A stretch of 64,000 nucleotides of DNA from Domibacillus indicus (lineage in GTDB: Bacteria > Bacillota > Bacilli > Bacillales > Domibacillaceae). The stretch lies in contig NZ_JAMBOO010000004.1 of assembly GCF_023715895.1 (NCBI RefSeq), forward strand, positions 345,955-409,954, given 5' to 3'. Below are positions 26,867-35,430 of this stretch, piece by piece. The first letter of the stretch is position 1, and the number at the start of each line of letters is the position of its first letter. The notes below the pieces were generated by a model. It was not told where the DNA came from. It made no database searches and saw only the letters and a list, made by a program, of their open reading frames with translations. A program made the translations under genes and the position numbers.

Positions 26867-27589
26867 TTATTTTGCTGTGACTTTTATCAATTCAGAAATC
26901 GTTTTTCCGTTGTAGGTTTGCTTAATGATTCCCGTATTAGGTGCATAATACATGATATAGCCTACGCTTGATTTAACGGTGACAACACCTCTGAACCTGC
27001 CAGCTGCGGTTGTCAGAATGCCGCCGGTGCCAGTAATTTTGTACGTCACTCCACTGCCTTCAAGGCCATCATCCCACGTTTTTCCTACCTTAATTGGATA
27101 AGCGATTTCCATATAGTATTCGGACTCCCGCCAGCCAATGTAAAGTCCTTTGTTGTTTTCATATACAAGATAAGTGCTGCCAGGGGATGTTTCCTGCCAC
27201 TCATCCCATCCATTGTACTTGCCAATATAAGAGCTTTTAAATGTTACACCATTTGCTTTGTACGTGTATACCTTCGTTTTGTCCATCAAGTAGCTGTACA
27301 TGCGCAAGTATTTCGACGCAACGTAGCCGCGCTTGCCTTTAAAGCCAATTTCGCTCCAGCCTGACTTGGACTGCGAATAAACAGACACCGACACGTTGTT
27401 TTTCAGTGTACCAATGATTTTGTAGTTAGTTCCCGGACCGCTCCGAACATTCAGAACGCCGCTCGTAATGCTGACATAGCCGATCTTTGCACTCGTTCCC
27501 GCTTCAGACCGGGCAGGATGAAATCCAAACAGGGCAGAAACCGCTAAAATGAAAGCAAAAGCAAAATACACTAATTTCTTCTTGTTCAT
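26867..27589 (-). CDS. secreted bacterial SH3 protein with shared C-terminal domain (copy 2)
   Basis: The 240-residue paralogue of the protein at 21622 has the same order: signal peptide (ending ARSEA), SH3_3 domain with VLNVRSGPGTNYKIIGTL, and the C-terminal domain from YLMDKTKVYTY to SELIKVTAK. Most of the sequence is identical between copies, including NKGLYIGW-x-ESEYYMEIAYP. Differences concentrate in the middle of the C-terminal domain. Gene and terminator together form a direct repeat with the 21581-22338 block, so the pair arose by duplication. The function is unknown; a wall-bound secreted protein is likely. A TATAAT-type -10 precedes it on the minus strand. Confidence 0.85.
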   Translation of the reverse strand: MNKKKLVYFAFAFILAVSALFGFHPARSEAGTSAKIGYVSITSGVLNVRSGPGTNYKIIGTLKNNVSVSVYSQSKSGWSEIGFKGKRGYVASKYLRMYSYLMDKTKVYTYKANGVTFKSSYIGKYNGWDEWQETSPGSTYLVYENNKGLYIGWRESEYYMEIAYPIKVGKTWDDGLEGSGVTYKITGTGGILTTAAGRFRGVVTVKSSVGYIMYYAPNTGIIKQTYNGKTISELIKVTAK

Positions 27590-27812
27590 CCTTTATTCCC
27601 CTTTACGGTTGATAGGTACATTATACGTTAAAGCAAACGAAAGAAGATCAAGAAAATAAAAGAAAATCACTCCATTAGAAGCAGAAAAAACGACAAAATA
27701 TCCCAATAAATGCATTTTGAATAAAAAACTATTAATTGTAAAATTTATATTTACAGACTTTTTATCTGGCTAAATGATAAAGAAACGGCATTTTATATTT
27801 GTGTTCAAGATT

Positions 27813-27848
27813 ATAAAAGAAGAAGCCCACCATATCGGCAGGCTCCTT
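27813..27848 (-). terminator. terminator of the SLH gene at 27868
   Basis: Read leftward: ggagcctgcc, a short loop, then ggtgggcttc, followed by ttctttta. Confidence 0.7.
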
Positions 27849-27867
27849 TCCATATCAAAAGTTCTTC

Positions 27868-28866
27868 TTATTTCAAGATCTCGTTCATCAAATCTTCTTT
27901 CATTTGCTTTTTAGCTGCTTCGTACGCTGTTTTAAATGACTCTGCTTCAGAGGCGCTGAAGCCGGCTTTTGTTAAAGCTGTTGTGAGTTGGGCGTAAAGT
28001 GTATTAAAATCCGCGTCTGTTTCAGCTTCTACTTTTGAAGCAAGTGGAAAGTACTTGTTGTAGACAGTCATCAAGTCGGCGCCAGCATCAAGTTCGGCTT
28101 TTGCCTGGCCGGCAAGAACGTCCAACTCAGCTTTTGCTTGAGCTTGCAGAGCTGCAAAATCATCTGCATATTCTCCTTTAATTTCTGCCGCTGTTTGAGT
28201 GCCTGGTACCGGCGTTCCTGGAGCAGGTGTCTCTCCGCCTGGAGTCGGCTCTACATCTTCGCCAGGTGCTTCAAACTTGCGGGCATTGTTTAAAAAGATC
28301 GCCATTTGGCCGCGCGTTACGACGCCAGCCGGATCATATTTCCCGTCGCCAACGCCCGTTGTAATACCAGCTGCCGCCAGCGCACGGATATAAGAAGCGG
28401 CACCATGCGTAGGCGATACATCTGTAAACGGCATGGTGGATGAAGCCGGAAGATTAAATGCACGGGTTAAAATAATCGCCATTTCAGAGCGGGAAAGCGG
28501 ACGCTCTGGATAAAAGCGGCTGCTGTCGCTGAAAATACCGCGCTTCATCAACTCGGCCACATACGGATAAGCACGTGAAGTAGATGGAAGGTCGGTAAAG
28601 GTCTTAGTAGATGTGCTTGTTTTAATACCAAGTGCGCGTCCAATTAAAATGGCGCTCTCGGCACGCGTAACAGATTGATATTGCTTAAATGTGCCATCCG
28701 GGAAGCCTGAAATCACTCCTGCTTCAACCATTGCTTCCACCGCTTCATAAGCACGGTGGCTCGTTTTTACGTCCAGAAACTGGGCGGCAGAAACAGAAGA
28801 AACAAAAATAGAAGCGGCCAGCACAGGCGTTAAAGCAGCAGCCGCAGCTTTCTTTTTAAACGTCAT
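27868..28866 (-). CDS. SLH protein with C-terminal helical domain
   Basis: The start is the ATG at 28866, nine bases after AAAGGAG; a further in-frame ATG at 28896 lies upstream of that site. The protein has 332 residues: a signal peptide (to about 30, ending VSSVSA), three SLH repeats (SGFPDGTFKQYQSVTRAESA, RFYPERPLSRSEMA, TGVGDGKYDPAGVVTRGQMA), a Pro/Gly/Thr linker (PTPGGETPAPGTPVPGTQ) and a helical domain of about 105 residues starting TAAEIKGEYADDFAALQAQA. The helical domain is homologous to the C-terminus of the neighbouring membrane protein at 29118; I do not recognise it as a named family. Both are leftward genes with separate terminators. Confidence 0.88.
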   Translation of the reverse strand: MTFKKKAAAAALTPVLAASIFVSSVSAAQFLDVKTSHRAYEAVEAMVEAGVISGFPDGTFKQYQSVTRAESAILIGRALGIKTSTSTKTFTDLPSTSRAYPYVAELMKRGIFSDSSRFYPERPLSRSEMAIILTRAFNLPASSTMPFTDVSPTHGAASYIRALAAAGITTGVGDGKYDPAGVVTRGQMAIFLNNARKFEAPGEDVEPTPGGETPAPGTPVPGTQTAAEIKGEYADDFAALQAQAKAELDVLAGQAKAELDAGADLMTVYNKYFPLASKVEAETDADFNTLYAQLTTALTKAGFSASEAESFKTAYEAAKKQMKEDLMNEILK

Positions 28867-29084
28867 GAACACATTCTCCTTTGAAATATAGTACAAGAAT
28901 TATAGCATGATTCTGGGTTAACTCCCATGTTTTTCTTTTTCTTTAAGTTCTAAATAAAGAAGAAACATACACTGAATATATTAAAGATGGGAGAGTAGAA
29001 AAAGCCTGCCAGATTTTTTTAGAGCCTTGATTGTCAAACTATTTGATATGTAAGGTGAAAACGTTAAATGCATCAGTTTATAGT

Positions 29085-29117
29085 AAAAGGACCCGCGTCT
29101 GCAGGTCCTTTTAAAAT
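29085..29117 (-). terminator. terminator of the gene at 29118
   Basis: aaaaggacc / ggtcctttt inverted repeat around a 10-base loop, directly beyond the stop codon. Confidence 0.75.
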
Positions 29118-30029
29118 TTATCCACCAGTCACTTTACTCATTAATTCATTACGAAGACCTTCTTTAGTTGCTTCATACTGAGCCTTATACTCATCCGCAG
29201 CGGATGTACTGAGGCCGTTTGCTTTCAGTTCGCTTGTCATCGAATTGTAAAGGGTGTTAAAAGCAGAATCGGTTTTCGCTTCTACGCTGGATGCCGCACC
29301 ACTGTATTTTTGATAGAAATAAGCAGGGTTGACCGTTTCACCTGATGCTTTTTTCGCTGCGTATTCACTTTGTGCCTGGCCGACTAAGGCTCCCAGCTGG
29401 CTTTGTGCCTGCCCCTGCAGGCTGTCAAATGAACCGGAGTAGCGCGATTTGATCGCTGCTGCTGTGGTACGGCCAGTTGAGCCGGTTTCTCCTTCAGAAG
29501 CCGGAGTTTTTGTGCCGGAACCATTGGACGCAGATTCACCTGAGCTTGAACCGCCGGAAGAACCAGCAGCACCACTGGAAACAGCTGTGCTGCCAGAATT
29601 ACTAGAATTAGCAGTGCCGCCGGTTGAAGCGGTTGTGCCAGTCGTGCCGGATCCTTCATTATTAGAAGCATTCTCTCCGTCTGTTGTTTGACTATCTGCA
29701 TTGGCGGCTGGGCTGCTTGTACCAACCGAAACTGCTTTACTATATTCCGGGGAACTAAACCACTCGTCCGTTGACATGGTCGATCCGTTTGCTAACACAA
29801 AGTCGCCTTTCTTATCAACAATAACAAGGCCTTCTTCATCTTTTTGAACACCTTCAGGAAGGGGTGTTCCTTCCGGGAAGGAAATAGAATACGGGTCTTC
29901 CACGATTTTATCTACTTGCTCATCAGCCACATCATACTTTTTTACCTTCGTAAAATAGTAAAGTGCGCCCCCGCCGGCAAGGGCAAGAAAAAGAATAGAT
30001 ATTAAAGCAATTTTAAAAAACCTTCGCAA
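29118..30029 (-). CDS. membrane-anchored protein sharing the helical domain of the SLH neighbour
   Basis: The 303-residue protein has an N-terminal uncleaved membrane segment (residues 4-26, FKIALISILFLALAGGGALY), a short folded region with an LANGSTMSTDEWFSSPEY motif, and a low-complexity Ser/Gly/Thr/Asn/Ala linker (about 105-180). The C-terminal helical domain (TAAAIKSRYSGSFDSLQGQA onward) matches the last 105 residues of the SLH protein at 27868. The same module is therefore displayed once on the membrane and once on the wall polymer. The function is unknown; sensing or binding across the periplasm-like space is a guess. Confidence 0.82.
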   Translation of the reverse strand: MRRFFKIALISILFLALAGGGALYYFTKVKKYDVADEQVDKIVEDPYSISFPEGTPLPEGVQKDEEGLVIVDKKGDFVLANGSTMSTDEWFSSPEYSKAVSVGTSSPAANADSQTTDGENASNNEGSGTTGTTASTGGTANSSNSGSTAVSSGAAGSSGGSSSGESASNGSGTKTPASEGETGSTGRTTAAAIKSRYSGSFDSLQGQAQSQLGALVGQAQSEYAAKKASGETVNPAYFYQKYSGAASSVEAKTDSAFNTLYNSMTSELKANGLSTSAADEYKAQYEATKEGLRNELMSKVTGG

Positions 30030-30163
30030 GAGTAAATGCCTCCCTTTTTTGGATAATTTCTTATTTGTAGTATAACATGCAGTATTTAGAAAATAACAGC
30101 GTTTGAATAGTCTGATAATATGTGAAATTAGCTTGGATTTTATTACAATTATGTAACGAGCTC

Positions 30164-30192
30164 TTGCTTTTAGTAGGACAATTCTGTATTAT
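30164..30192 (+). promoter_or_regulatory. SigA-type promoter of the SLH gene at 30261
   Basis: TTGCTT, a 17 bp spacer, and TATTAT with an upstream TG. The spacing is ideal, and the start site lies about 60 bp before the translation start. Confidence 0.7.
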
Positions 30193-30260
30193 TTTACCTG
30201 TGATTACATAAACATCTTGCGTTAGCAGAATTATATAAAATTATAGAAGAGGTGACGGTA

Positions 30261-32381
30261 TTGGTTAAAAAGTATCCGTTTAGCACAAAAGCAGCAAAAG
30301 CAATAATCGCCGCAACAATCGCTTTTACACCAGTTGCAACAACAGCAGGTTTCTTTGGAGCAGACAAAGCGGAAGCAGCTTCTTGGCATTTTGACACAAA
30401 AGCTTCCTTAGCCAACTATGCCAATTTAATTTACAGTAGTTCAACTAACCAAGCCGATATCACTAAAGTGCAAGATTCTTTCCAAGCAATTGGAGATTCA
30501 GAATGGAGAACAATATTAGAGCCAATTCTTGAACCAGCAGTTGTTGGTAATCCTGCAAAAGAACAAGAATTAGCAAATGCAATTGATTTGCTTCAACTTC
30601 AATTTGGATTAACGTTAGGCCAAATTCAAGAAAGTGACATTACGACTGTCATTATGACAACAAAGGATAATTTCGGCTTTGGAGATACGCCTCAAGCTCA
30701 AGTCGATGAAGCCTATCTAAACTATCTTGAAAATGTAGAAGCTCAGCTAAGAAATTTAACATCAAATCCGACTAATCTTTCTTTTGACACTATTTTAATG
30801 GCGATGAAAAATGCCTCTGGTGATCAGCGGATTAAAAACAAGATCGCAGAAACATTTGTTTTAACGGAAGAAAAAGCACAGCAAGTAAAAACAAATCTTC
30901 AAACCTCGTTGACTACTGGTCAAGATGCTGTAACAACAACTGAAATTCAAAGAGCCTTAGCTGGAGCATATACTGGTTGGAATACGGCATACAATCAAGG
31001 TGGATCTAACAACGGCGGCGGTGGTGACCCAGGCACAGGTGGCGGCAGTGTTACTCCTGGTGATCCGGTTGTCGTTAATCCAGTTACAGCAGATGGTGCA
31101 ACAGAAGTAACAGTAACAATTCCAGTAGATCTTCAAGGGAAAATTATATCAGCAGTGGAAGTAGATGCAGAGGAATTAGTCATCCAAGTACCAAACCGTG
31201 AAGACGGCAAACCAGTTGTACTTGATCTTCCTGCTTCGCTTGCAATCGCCCTCAAAGCGAAAGCACCAGCAGCAGACCTTGTAATTGATGCAGGTGATGT
31301 AAAATATGTGATTCCTCTTTCACAAATAGATATCAGTGCACTGGCAACAGGTCTTGGCGGCAACCTTTCAGGCATTTCACTGCGTATTAATATCGATGAG
31401 CTAACAAATACGGAAGCAGACAACCTGGAAGACTTGATCGAAGACAAAGCAGGCACATCAGCGGCTTCTTCTGAAACAAAAGCAGCAGCGATTGTAAATA
31501 CGGTTGAAGTAAAAGCGCCAGCAGTAAAAGTAAAAGTAGAACTGGCTCAAAACGGAACAGTAGTGCGCGAGCTTAAATCGTTTGGTGATGTATATGTAAA
31601 TCAAGAACTTACGATTGATGGCAGCGTAAATACAAACAATGCAACAGGTGTTGTTGTAGCAGCGGATGGATCACTTAGAGCTCTTCCAACAACATTCGAA
31701 ACAGTAGATGAAGTAGATGATGAGCAAGTAGCAGTCGTTCGCACACTTGCGAATACAGACGGTGTGTATACTGTGATTGAATCAGCTGTTACATTCCCAG
31801 ATGTAGACAATGGCAAAAACTGGGCTGAAGAGTACATTGAGTCCCTGGCATCCAAATTTATCATCGCTGGTACAACAGCAGGCACATACAAACCGGATCA
31901 AGACATGACTCGCTCGCAATTTGCTGTTCTATTAAGCCGTGCGCTTGGCTTGCCGGGCACAACTGCTTATGATGGCCGCTTTAAAGATGTAAAAGGCAAC
32001 GAGTGGTTTAATACAAACGGTGAATTTATGGCTGCTGTAAAATACGGCATTATTGCCGGTAAACCGAACGGCACATTCGCGCCAAATGATAAAGTAACAC
32101 GTGCCGAAGCTGCAGCGATGATTGGCCGTGCGCTCGAACTTGACTTTATCGATTTTGATGAGTCTCAGCTAGACAAAAAGAAAAAACTGTCTGACTTTAA
32201 AGATGCAAAAGAAATCGGTGCTTCTACTCGTGCAGAAGTATTGAAAGTGTACCAGGCAGGCATTATGTCCGGTGCAAGCAACAAAGAATTCAATCCGAAC
32301 GATTACACAAAACGTGATCAAATGGCGCGTATTCTTGCTGAATTCCTAATCAAAGCGAACTTGATGGACGAAATTAAGTAA
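30261..32381 (+). CDS. SLH surface protein with novel N-terminal domain
   Basis: TTG 30261 is preferred because AGAGGTG lies seven bases upstream; a GTG at 30252 overlaps that site. The protein has 706 residues. Its signal peptide ends KAEAAS near residue 37. An N-terminal alpha-helical region of about 210 residues (ending TAYNQGGSN) is followed by a Gly-rich linker, then a mostly beta region with VVVNPVTADGATEVTVTIP, and a segment with LPTTFETVDEVDDEQ resembling the domain before SLH repeats in other surface proteins. Three SLH repeats close the protein (YKPDQDMTRSQFA, FAPNDKVTRAEAA, FNPNDYTKRDQMA). It is wall-anchored through SLH; its activity is unknown. The gene is monocistronic. Confidence 0.88.
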   Translation: MVKKYPFSTKAAKAIIAATIAFTPVATTAGFFGADKAEAASWHFDTKASLANYANLIYSSSTNQADITKVQDSFQAIGDSEWRTILEPILEPAVVGNPAKEQELANAIDLLQLQFGLTLGQIQESDITTVIMTTKDNFGFGDTPQAQVDEAYLNYLENVEAQLRNLTSNPTNLSFDTILMAMKNASGDQRIKNKIAETFVLTEEKAQQVKTNLQTSLTTGQDAVTTTEIQRALAGAYTGWNTAYNQGGSNNGGGGDPGTGGGSVTPGDPVVVNPVTADGATEVTVTIPVDLQGKIISAVEVDAEELVIQVPNREDGKPVVLDLPASLAIALKAKAPAADLVIDAGDVKYVIPLSQIDISALATGLGGNLSGISLRINIDELTNTEADNLEDLIEDKAGTSAASSETKAAAIVNTVEVKAPAVKVKVELAQNGTVVRELKSFGDVYVNQELTIDGSVNTNNATGVVVAADGSLRALPTTFETVDEVDDEQVAVVRTLANTDGVYTVIESAVTFPDVDNGKNWAEEYIESLASKFIIAGTTAGTYKPDQDMTRSQFAVLLSRALGLPGTTAYDGRFKDVKGNEWFNTNGEFMAAVKYGIIAGKPNGTFAPNDKVTRAEAAAMIGRALELDFIDFDESQLDKKKKLSDFKDAKEIGASTRAEVLKVYQAGIMSGASNKEFNPNDYTKRDQMARILAEFLIKANLMDEIK

Positions 32382-32390
32382 GTATGAAAC

Positions 32391-32427
32391 AAAAAAGGCC
32401 GTCTCTTTTAGAGACGGCCTTTTTTTA
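32391..32427. terminator. bidirectional terminator, SLH gene and tetR
   Basis: aaaaaaggccgtctc / gagacggccttttttt. It serves the rightward SLH gene and overlaps the last codon of the leftward regulator gene. Confidence 0.92.
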
Positions 32428-33030
32428 TTGGATACTCGGTTCTTTTTTTAATCCAAACAGCAAAATGGCCACAATATCCTTCGCCAGCTCAGAAGCTGTT
32501 TTTTCTCCTGTCCAAAGTTTCGTCGCCGTCAGCCTTTCGATCATGCCAATGAGGCCACTCGCGACGATACCCACATCTACATGGGGATGAAAATACTCAG
32601 CTACCCCTTTTTCCCGAAGATTGGTTTCGATCTTTGCGGCCATTTGGCTTTTAACCTCTGCTGCCGATGGGGCTAAGTAAAACCCGATCCGGACGAGACT
32701 GCGGTGGTCCATAAAGAATTGAAAAACCCTCGTCAGGCTTTCCTTGATTCGGTCTGGCAGCCTCGCACCGTCTAAGTCTTTATCAAGAAAGCTGCCCATT
32801 GTAAGGGAGGAAAGCTTTTTGCGGAACAAATCTTCCAGCTCCTCAAAGATGGCTTCCTTGCTTTTAAAATATAAATAAAAGGTAGGCTGTGTCACATTCG
32901 CTTTTTGAACGATCGTACTAATTTTTGTTTCATGATAGCCGTGTTCGGCAAATTCATCCGCAGCGATTCGCAATAGAAGGGCACGGCTTGCTTCCCCGTC
33001 AGAACCTTTTTTTCTTCCTCGTTGCGCCAT
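32425..33030 (-). CDS. TetR/AcrR family transcriptional regulator
   Basis: The 201-residue protein has the TetR N-terminal helix-turn-helix (about residues 15-62): ADEFAEHGYHETKISTIVQK followed by ANVTQPTFYLYFKSKEAIFEELE, and an all-helical ligand-binding C-terminus. The gene stands alone and converges with the SLH gene, so its target is not obvious from context; most single TetR genes regulate themselves or a distant efflux gene. The start ATG has AAGGAGAG upstream on the minus strand. Confidence 0.9.
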   Translation of the reverse strand: MAQRGRKKGSDGEASRALLLRIAADEFAEHGYHETKISTIVQKANVTQPTFYLYFKSKEAIFEELEDLFRKKLSSLTMGSFLDKDLDGARLPDRIKESLTRVFQFFMDHRSLVRIGFYLAPSAAEVKSQMAAKIETNLREKGVAEYFHPHVDVGIVASGLIGMIERLTATKLWTGEKTASELAKDIVAILLFGLKKEPSIQ

Positions 33031-33086
33031 CTTTTTCTCTCCTTAACCGCTTTCTTTTTTTCTCGTAGTATATACGTAACTATCAT

Positions 33087-33484
33087 ACAATAGGGAATCG
33101 TCCATTACAAATTGGTATTAAAAGTAAAATTAAGAGTGAAGAAAGAATACTATTAATAGATAGGATCAGCGCTTGTTTGACGTTATGGTGGGAAAATATT
33201 CCTTGTTCAAAAGGCTCCTTAAAACTTAATAATTTCTTTATAAAAAATTTACACGCTTTCTCAAAAAGTGATCATTTCGACAGAAAATGCGCTTTCAAGC
33301 AGGTCGACAGCGAGCATTGTAACAAAGATACCGGGCCGAAATCGAGTGAAAGGGTCTTTTGGCTCTTTTTTGTAAAAATTAGAATAGAATTGGTTTATTT
33401 ATAGGTATTTACACACAGTAATTGATCTACTACGATGGTCATGCCCTTGAGGAGTAAACGGGGCTGGCGCGCTAGCCGGATTGG
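33087..33484. other. intergenic region upstream of the sigma-factor gene
   Basis: About 400 bp without a convincing gene. A 75-codon frame at 33177 has no ribosome binding site and an odd composition. The region should hold the tetR promoter (leftward) and the promoter of the sigma/CoiA-like pair; no consensus SigA element stands out for the latter. Confidence 0.5.
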
Positions 33485-33976
33485 ATGTTACACATGCAAT
33501 TTGAACAAATCGCGCAGCAATATGACCCGATGATCCACCGCATCATGAACAAGCTGCATATTTACAAGAACAAAGAGGATTTTCATCAGGTAGGGATGAT
33601 TGCCCTATGGGAAGCATACACACGGTTTGATGAAACGAAAGGCGACTTTGCGCCTTTTGCGTATTCAACGATTCAGGGACGCCTGAAAAATACGCTGACG
33701 AAAGACGCTGTGTTCAGTGACGGAACGGTCCTGACCGGTGAACCGGCTTTGTTTGAAGGAGTGGACCCGGAACCAACGCCCGAGACTGCCGCTCTTCTTC
33801 ACTCGTGTGGAGACATACTTGAAGGACGGGCGAGGGACTGGTTTAACGACTCGGTTTTAGGAGGTTTGTCGAATCCTGACATCGCCAGAAAGTACGGCGT
33901 AACACCTGCGGCCGTACGAAAATGGCAGCAGACTGCCCAAACGAAACTGCACAATGAGTTTGGTCACCGCCGATGA
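33485..33976 (+). CDS. small sigma-70-like factor (competence/ECF-like)
   Basis: The 163-residue protein contains sigma region 2 (about residues 5-60: FEQIAQQYDPMIHRIMNKL, EDFHQVGMIALWEAYTRFDE, FAPFAYSTIQGRLKN) and a C-terminal helix-turn-helix of region 4 (about 128-158: LGGLSNPDIARKYGVTPAAV, then RKWQQTAQTKL). This matches short sigma factors of the ComX/SigO/ECF range. ATG 33485 (or ATG 33494) has no good Shine-Dalgarno, so translation may be weak or controlled. The stop overlaps the start of the next gene by four bases, giving translational coupling to the CoiA-like protein. Competence control is an inference from that partner. Confidence 0.78.
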   Translation: MLHMQFEQIAQQYDPMIHRIMNKLHIYKNKEDFHQVGMIALWEAYTRFDETKGDFAPFAYSTIQGRLKNTLTKDAVFSDGTVLTGEPALFEGVDPEPTPETAALLHSCGDILEGRARDWFNDSVLGGLSNPDIARKYGVTPAAVRKWQQTAQTKLHNEFGHRR

Positions 33977-34497
33977 GCTTGTACGCTCTGTATAAATGGT
34001 TTCACCGCCAGCTGCCCGAAGCTGATATGAAGCTCGATGTGAAAAGAAATGTACTGTATATAACGCGGGAAGAGGAACGAAAGCAAACGGTTCTCTACGT
34101 ACGTGAACAACTGACGCTCAACGATTGGTACGAGCAGCAGGACCAGTTCAAGCTTGCTGGCGTGGAGCCGATCTGGATACTGGATGCATCGCGGTACGTT
34201 CGGTATGCAAAACTTCGTGAAGCAAGAGGCGCCCGCCTGCGCGGATCCGTGCCAAAAGCAATCTTTCAGGAAACCGGCGTTTGTTATTACTGGAACGGCT
34301 GGGAAAGGCGCTTTGTCATCGATACATCGTTTGAAAAACGCATCATCACGTTCCAGCGGAATAACCTTTCCTTATGGCATGAATATGATTTTCATATTCC
34401 CTTTCGGCAGGAGTGCGACATAGAAGAAGTGTTTATGAAAGGAGGAAGGATCACGTGTAAAAGGCTTGAAGCATTTTATGTAAAGAACTACTGGTGA
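33973..34497 (+). CDS. CoiA-like protein, short divergent form
   Basis: The 174-residue protein resembles the nuclease-like core of competence protein CoiA: LPEADMKLDVKRN, then YEQQDQFKLAGVEPIWILDA (the family's segment ending in an IWIL motif). A C-terminal part of about 80 residues is rich in aromatic and basic residues (VCYYWNGWERRF). True CoiA is over 300 residues and has extra domains and an acidic/Gln catalytic motif that I cannot find here, so activity is doubtful. It overlaps the sigma gene by ATGA and is followed by a terminator: a closed two-gene operon. Confidence 0.55.
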   Translation: MSLYALYKWFHRQLPEADMKLDVKRNVLYITREEERKQTVLYVREQLTLNDWYEQQDQFKLAGVEPIWILDASRYVRYAKLREARGARLRGSVPKAIFQETGVCYYWNGWERRFVIDTSFEKRIITFQRNNLSLWHEYDFHIPFRQECDIEEVFMKGGRITCKRLEAFYVKNYW

Positions 34498-34506
34498 TTT
34501 TGTACC

Positions 34507-34553
34507 GAGAAGCGGCTGGCCTTGACCCAAAAAGAGTTTGCCGCTTCTTTTTT
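34507..34553 (+). terminator. terminator of the sigma/CoiA-like operon
   Basis: gagaagcggc / gccgcttc with a long loop, then a T run. Confidence 0.75.
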
Positions 34554-34623
34554 CAATCAGACTATCTATGGACATTTTTATCTTAAATTTGGAATTGCTG
34601 GTGGAAAATTTACGAAAATGACA

Positions 34624-34652
34624 TTAAATTAAACAAACGGCTGTGATATAAT
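34624..34652 (+). promoter_or_regulatory. SigA-type promoter of the EPS locus
   Basis: TATAAT at 34647-34652 with an upstream TG and a weak -35 (ttaaat) 17 bp before. It overlaps an ATG at 34651, which excludes that ATG as the start and supports 34687. Confidence 0.65.
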
Positions 34653-34686
34653 GGCAAAGACATTATTTTATAACAGGAGGAAAAGC

Positions 34687-35430
34687 ATGGAAGAAACCAT
34701 CAGCCTGAAAGAGCTAGCCCAAACATTGAAAAAGAGGCTGAAATTGATCATTTTGATCACGATCGCAGCAGCATTGATCAGCGGCATCATCAGCTACTTT
34801 GTCCTTACTCCTATCTATCAGTCATCTACGCAAGTGCTTGTCAACCAGGCAAAAACTGAACAGCAATTGTATAACCCTAGTGAAGTGCAGACGAATCTTC
34901 AATTGATTAGTACATACAATGTCATTATGAAGTCGCCGGCCATTCTTGAAAAAGTCGCTCAAAATCTCGACTTAAATCTTACTCCGGAACAGCTATCCTC
35001 TAAAATTACTGTTGCAAGTGAACAAGATTCACAGGTGGTCAACGTTACCGTGCAGGATGAGAATCCGGGTCTTGCAGCGGACATTGCCAATGAAACCGCG
35101 CGTGTGTTCCAAGAAGATATCGTTAAGATCATGAATGTGGACAACGTCAGTATTCTGGCAGCAGCAGAAGTGGGAGAGAACCCATCGCCAGTAAAGCCGC
35201 AGCCGCTTCTCAATATCGTGATTGCGATGGTCGTTGGACTCATGGCTGGTATCGGTCTTGCTTTTCTGCTTGAATACCTCGATAACACGATTAAATCAGA
35301 ACAAGATATTGAGAAAACACTTGGTCTTCCTGTACTGGGCGGTGTAACCACCATTTCTGCTAGCAATGGCCGTCCAACGAAAAAAACATCGGCTCCGAAA
35401 GCCGTAAGGAGTGAAACGATTGGCTCTTAA
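34687..35430 (+). CDS. Wzz/YveK-type chain-length modulator (EpsA-like)
   Basis: From ATG 34687, behind AACAGGAGGAAAAGC, the protein has 247 residues. A Wzz domain opens it (SLKELAQTLKKRLKL), with a first membrane helix at about 20-42 and a second at about 175-195 (LLNIVIAMVVGLMAGIGLAFLL), the topology of co-polymerases that pair with a tyrosine kinase in Firmicutes. The cytoplasmic tail would activate the BY-kinase encoded next. It is the first gene of the exopolysaccharide operon, overlapping the kinase gene. Confidence 0.92.
   Translation: MEETISLKELAQTLKKRLKLIILITIAAALISGIISYFVLTPIYQSSTQVLVNQAKTEQQLYNPSEVQTNLQLISTYNVIMKSPAILEKVAQNLDLNLTPEQLSSKITVASEQDSQVVNVTVQDENPGLAADIANETARVFQEDIVKIMNVDNVSILAAAEVGENPSPVKPQPLLNIVIAMVVGLMAGIGLAFLLEYLDNTIKSEQDIEKTLGLPVLGGVTTISASNGRPTKKTSAPKAVRSETIGS

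Noticed and set aside
33177..33404. 75-codon frame upstream of the sigma gene
   Set aside because: No Shine-Dalgarno, no recognisable domain, biased towards aromatic and basic residues as in non-coding DNA.
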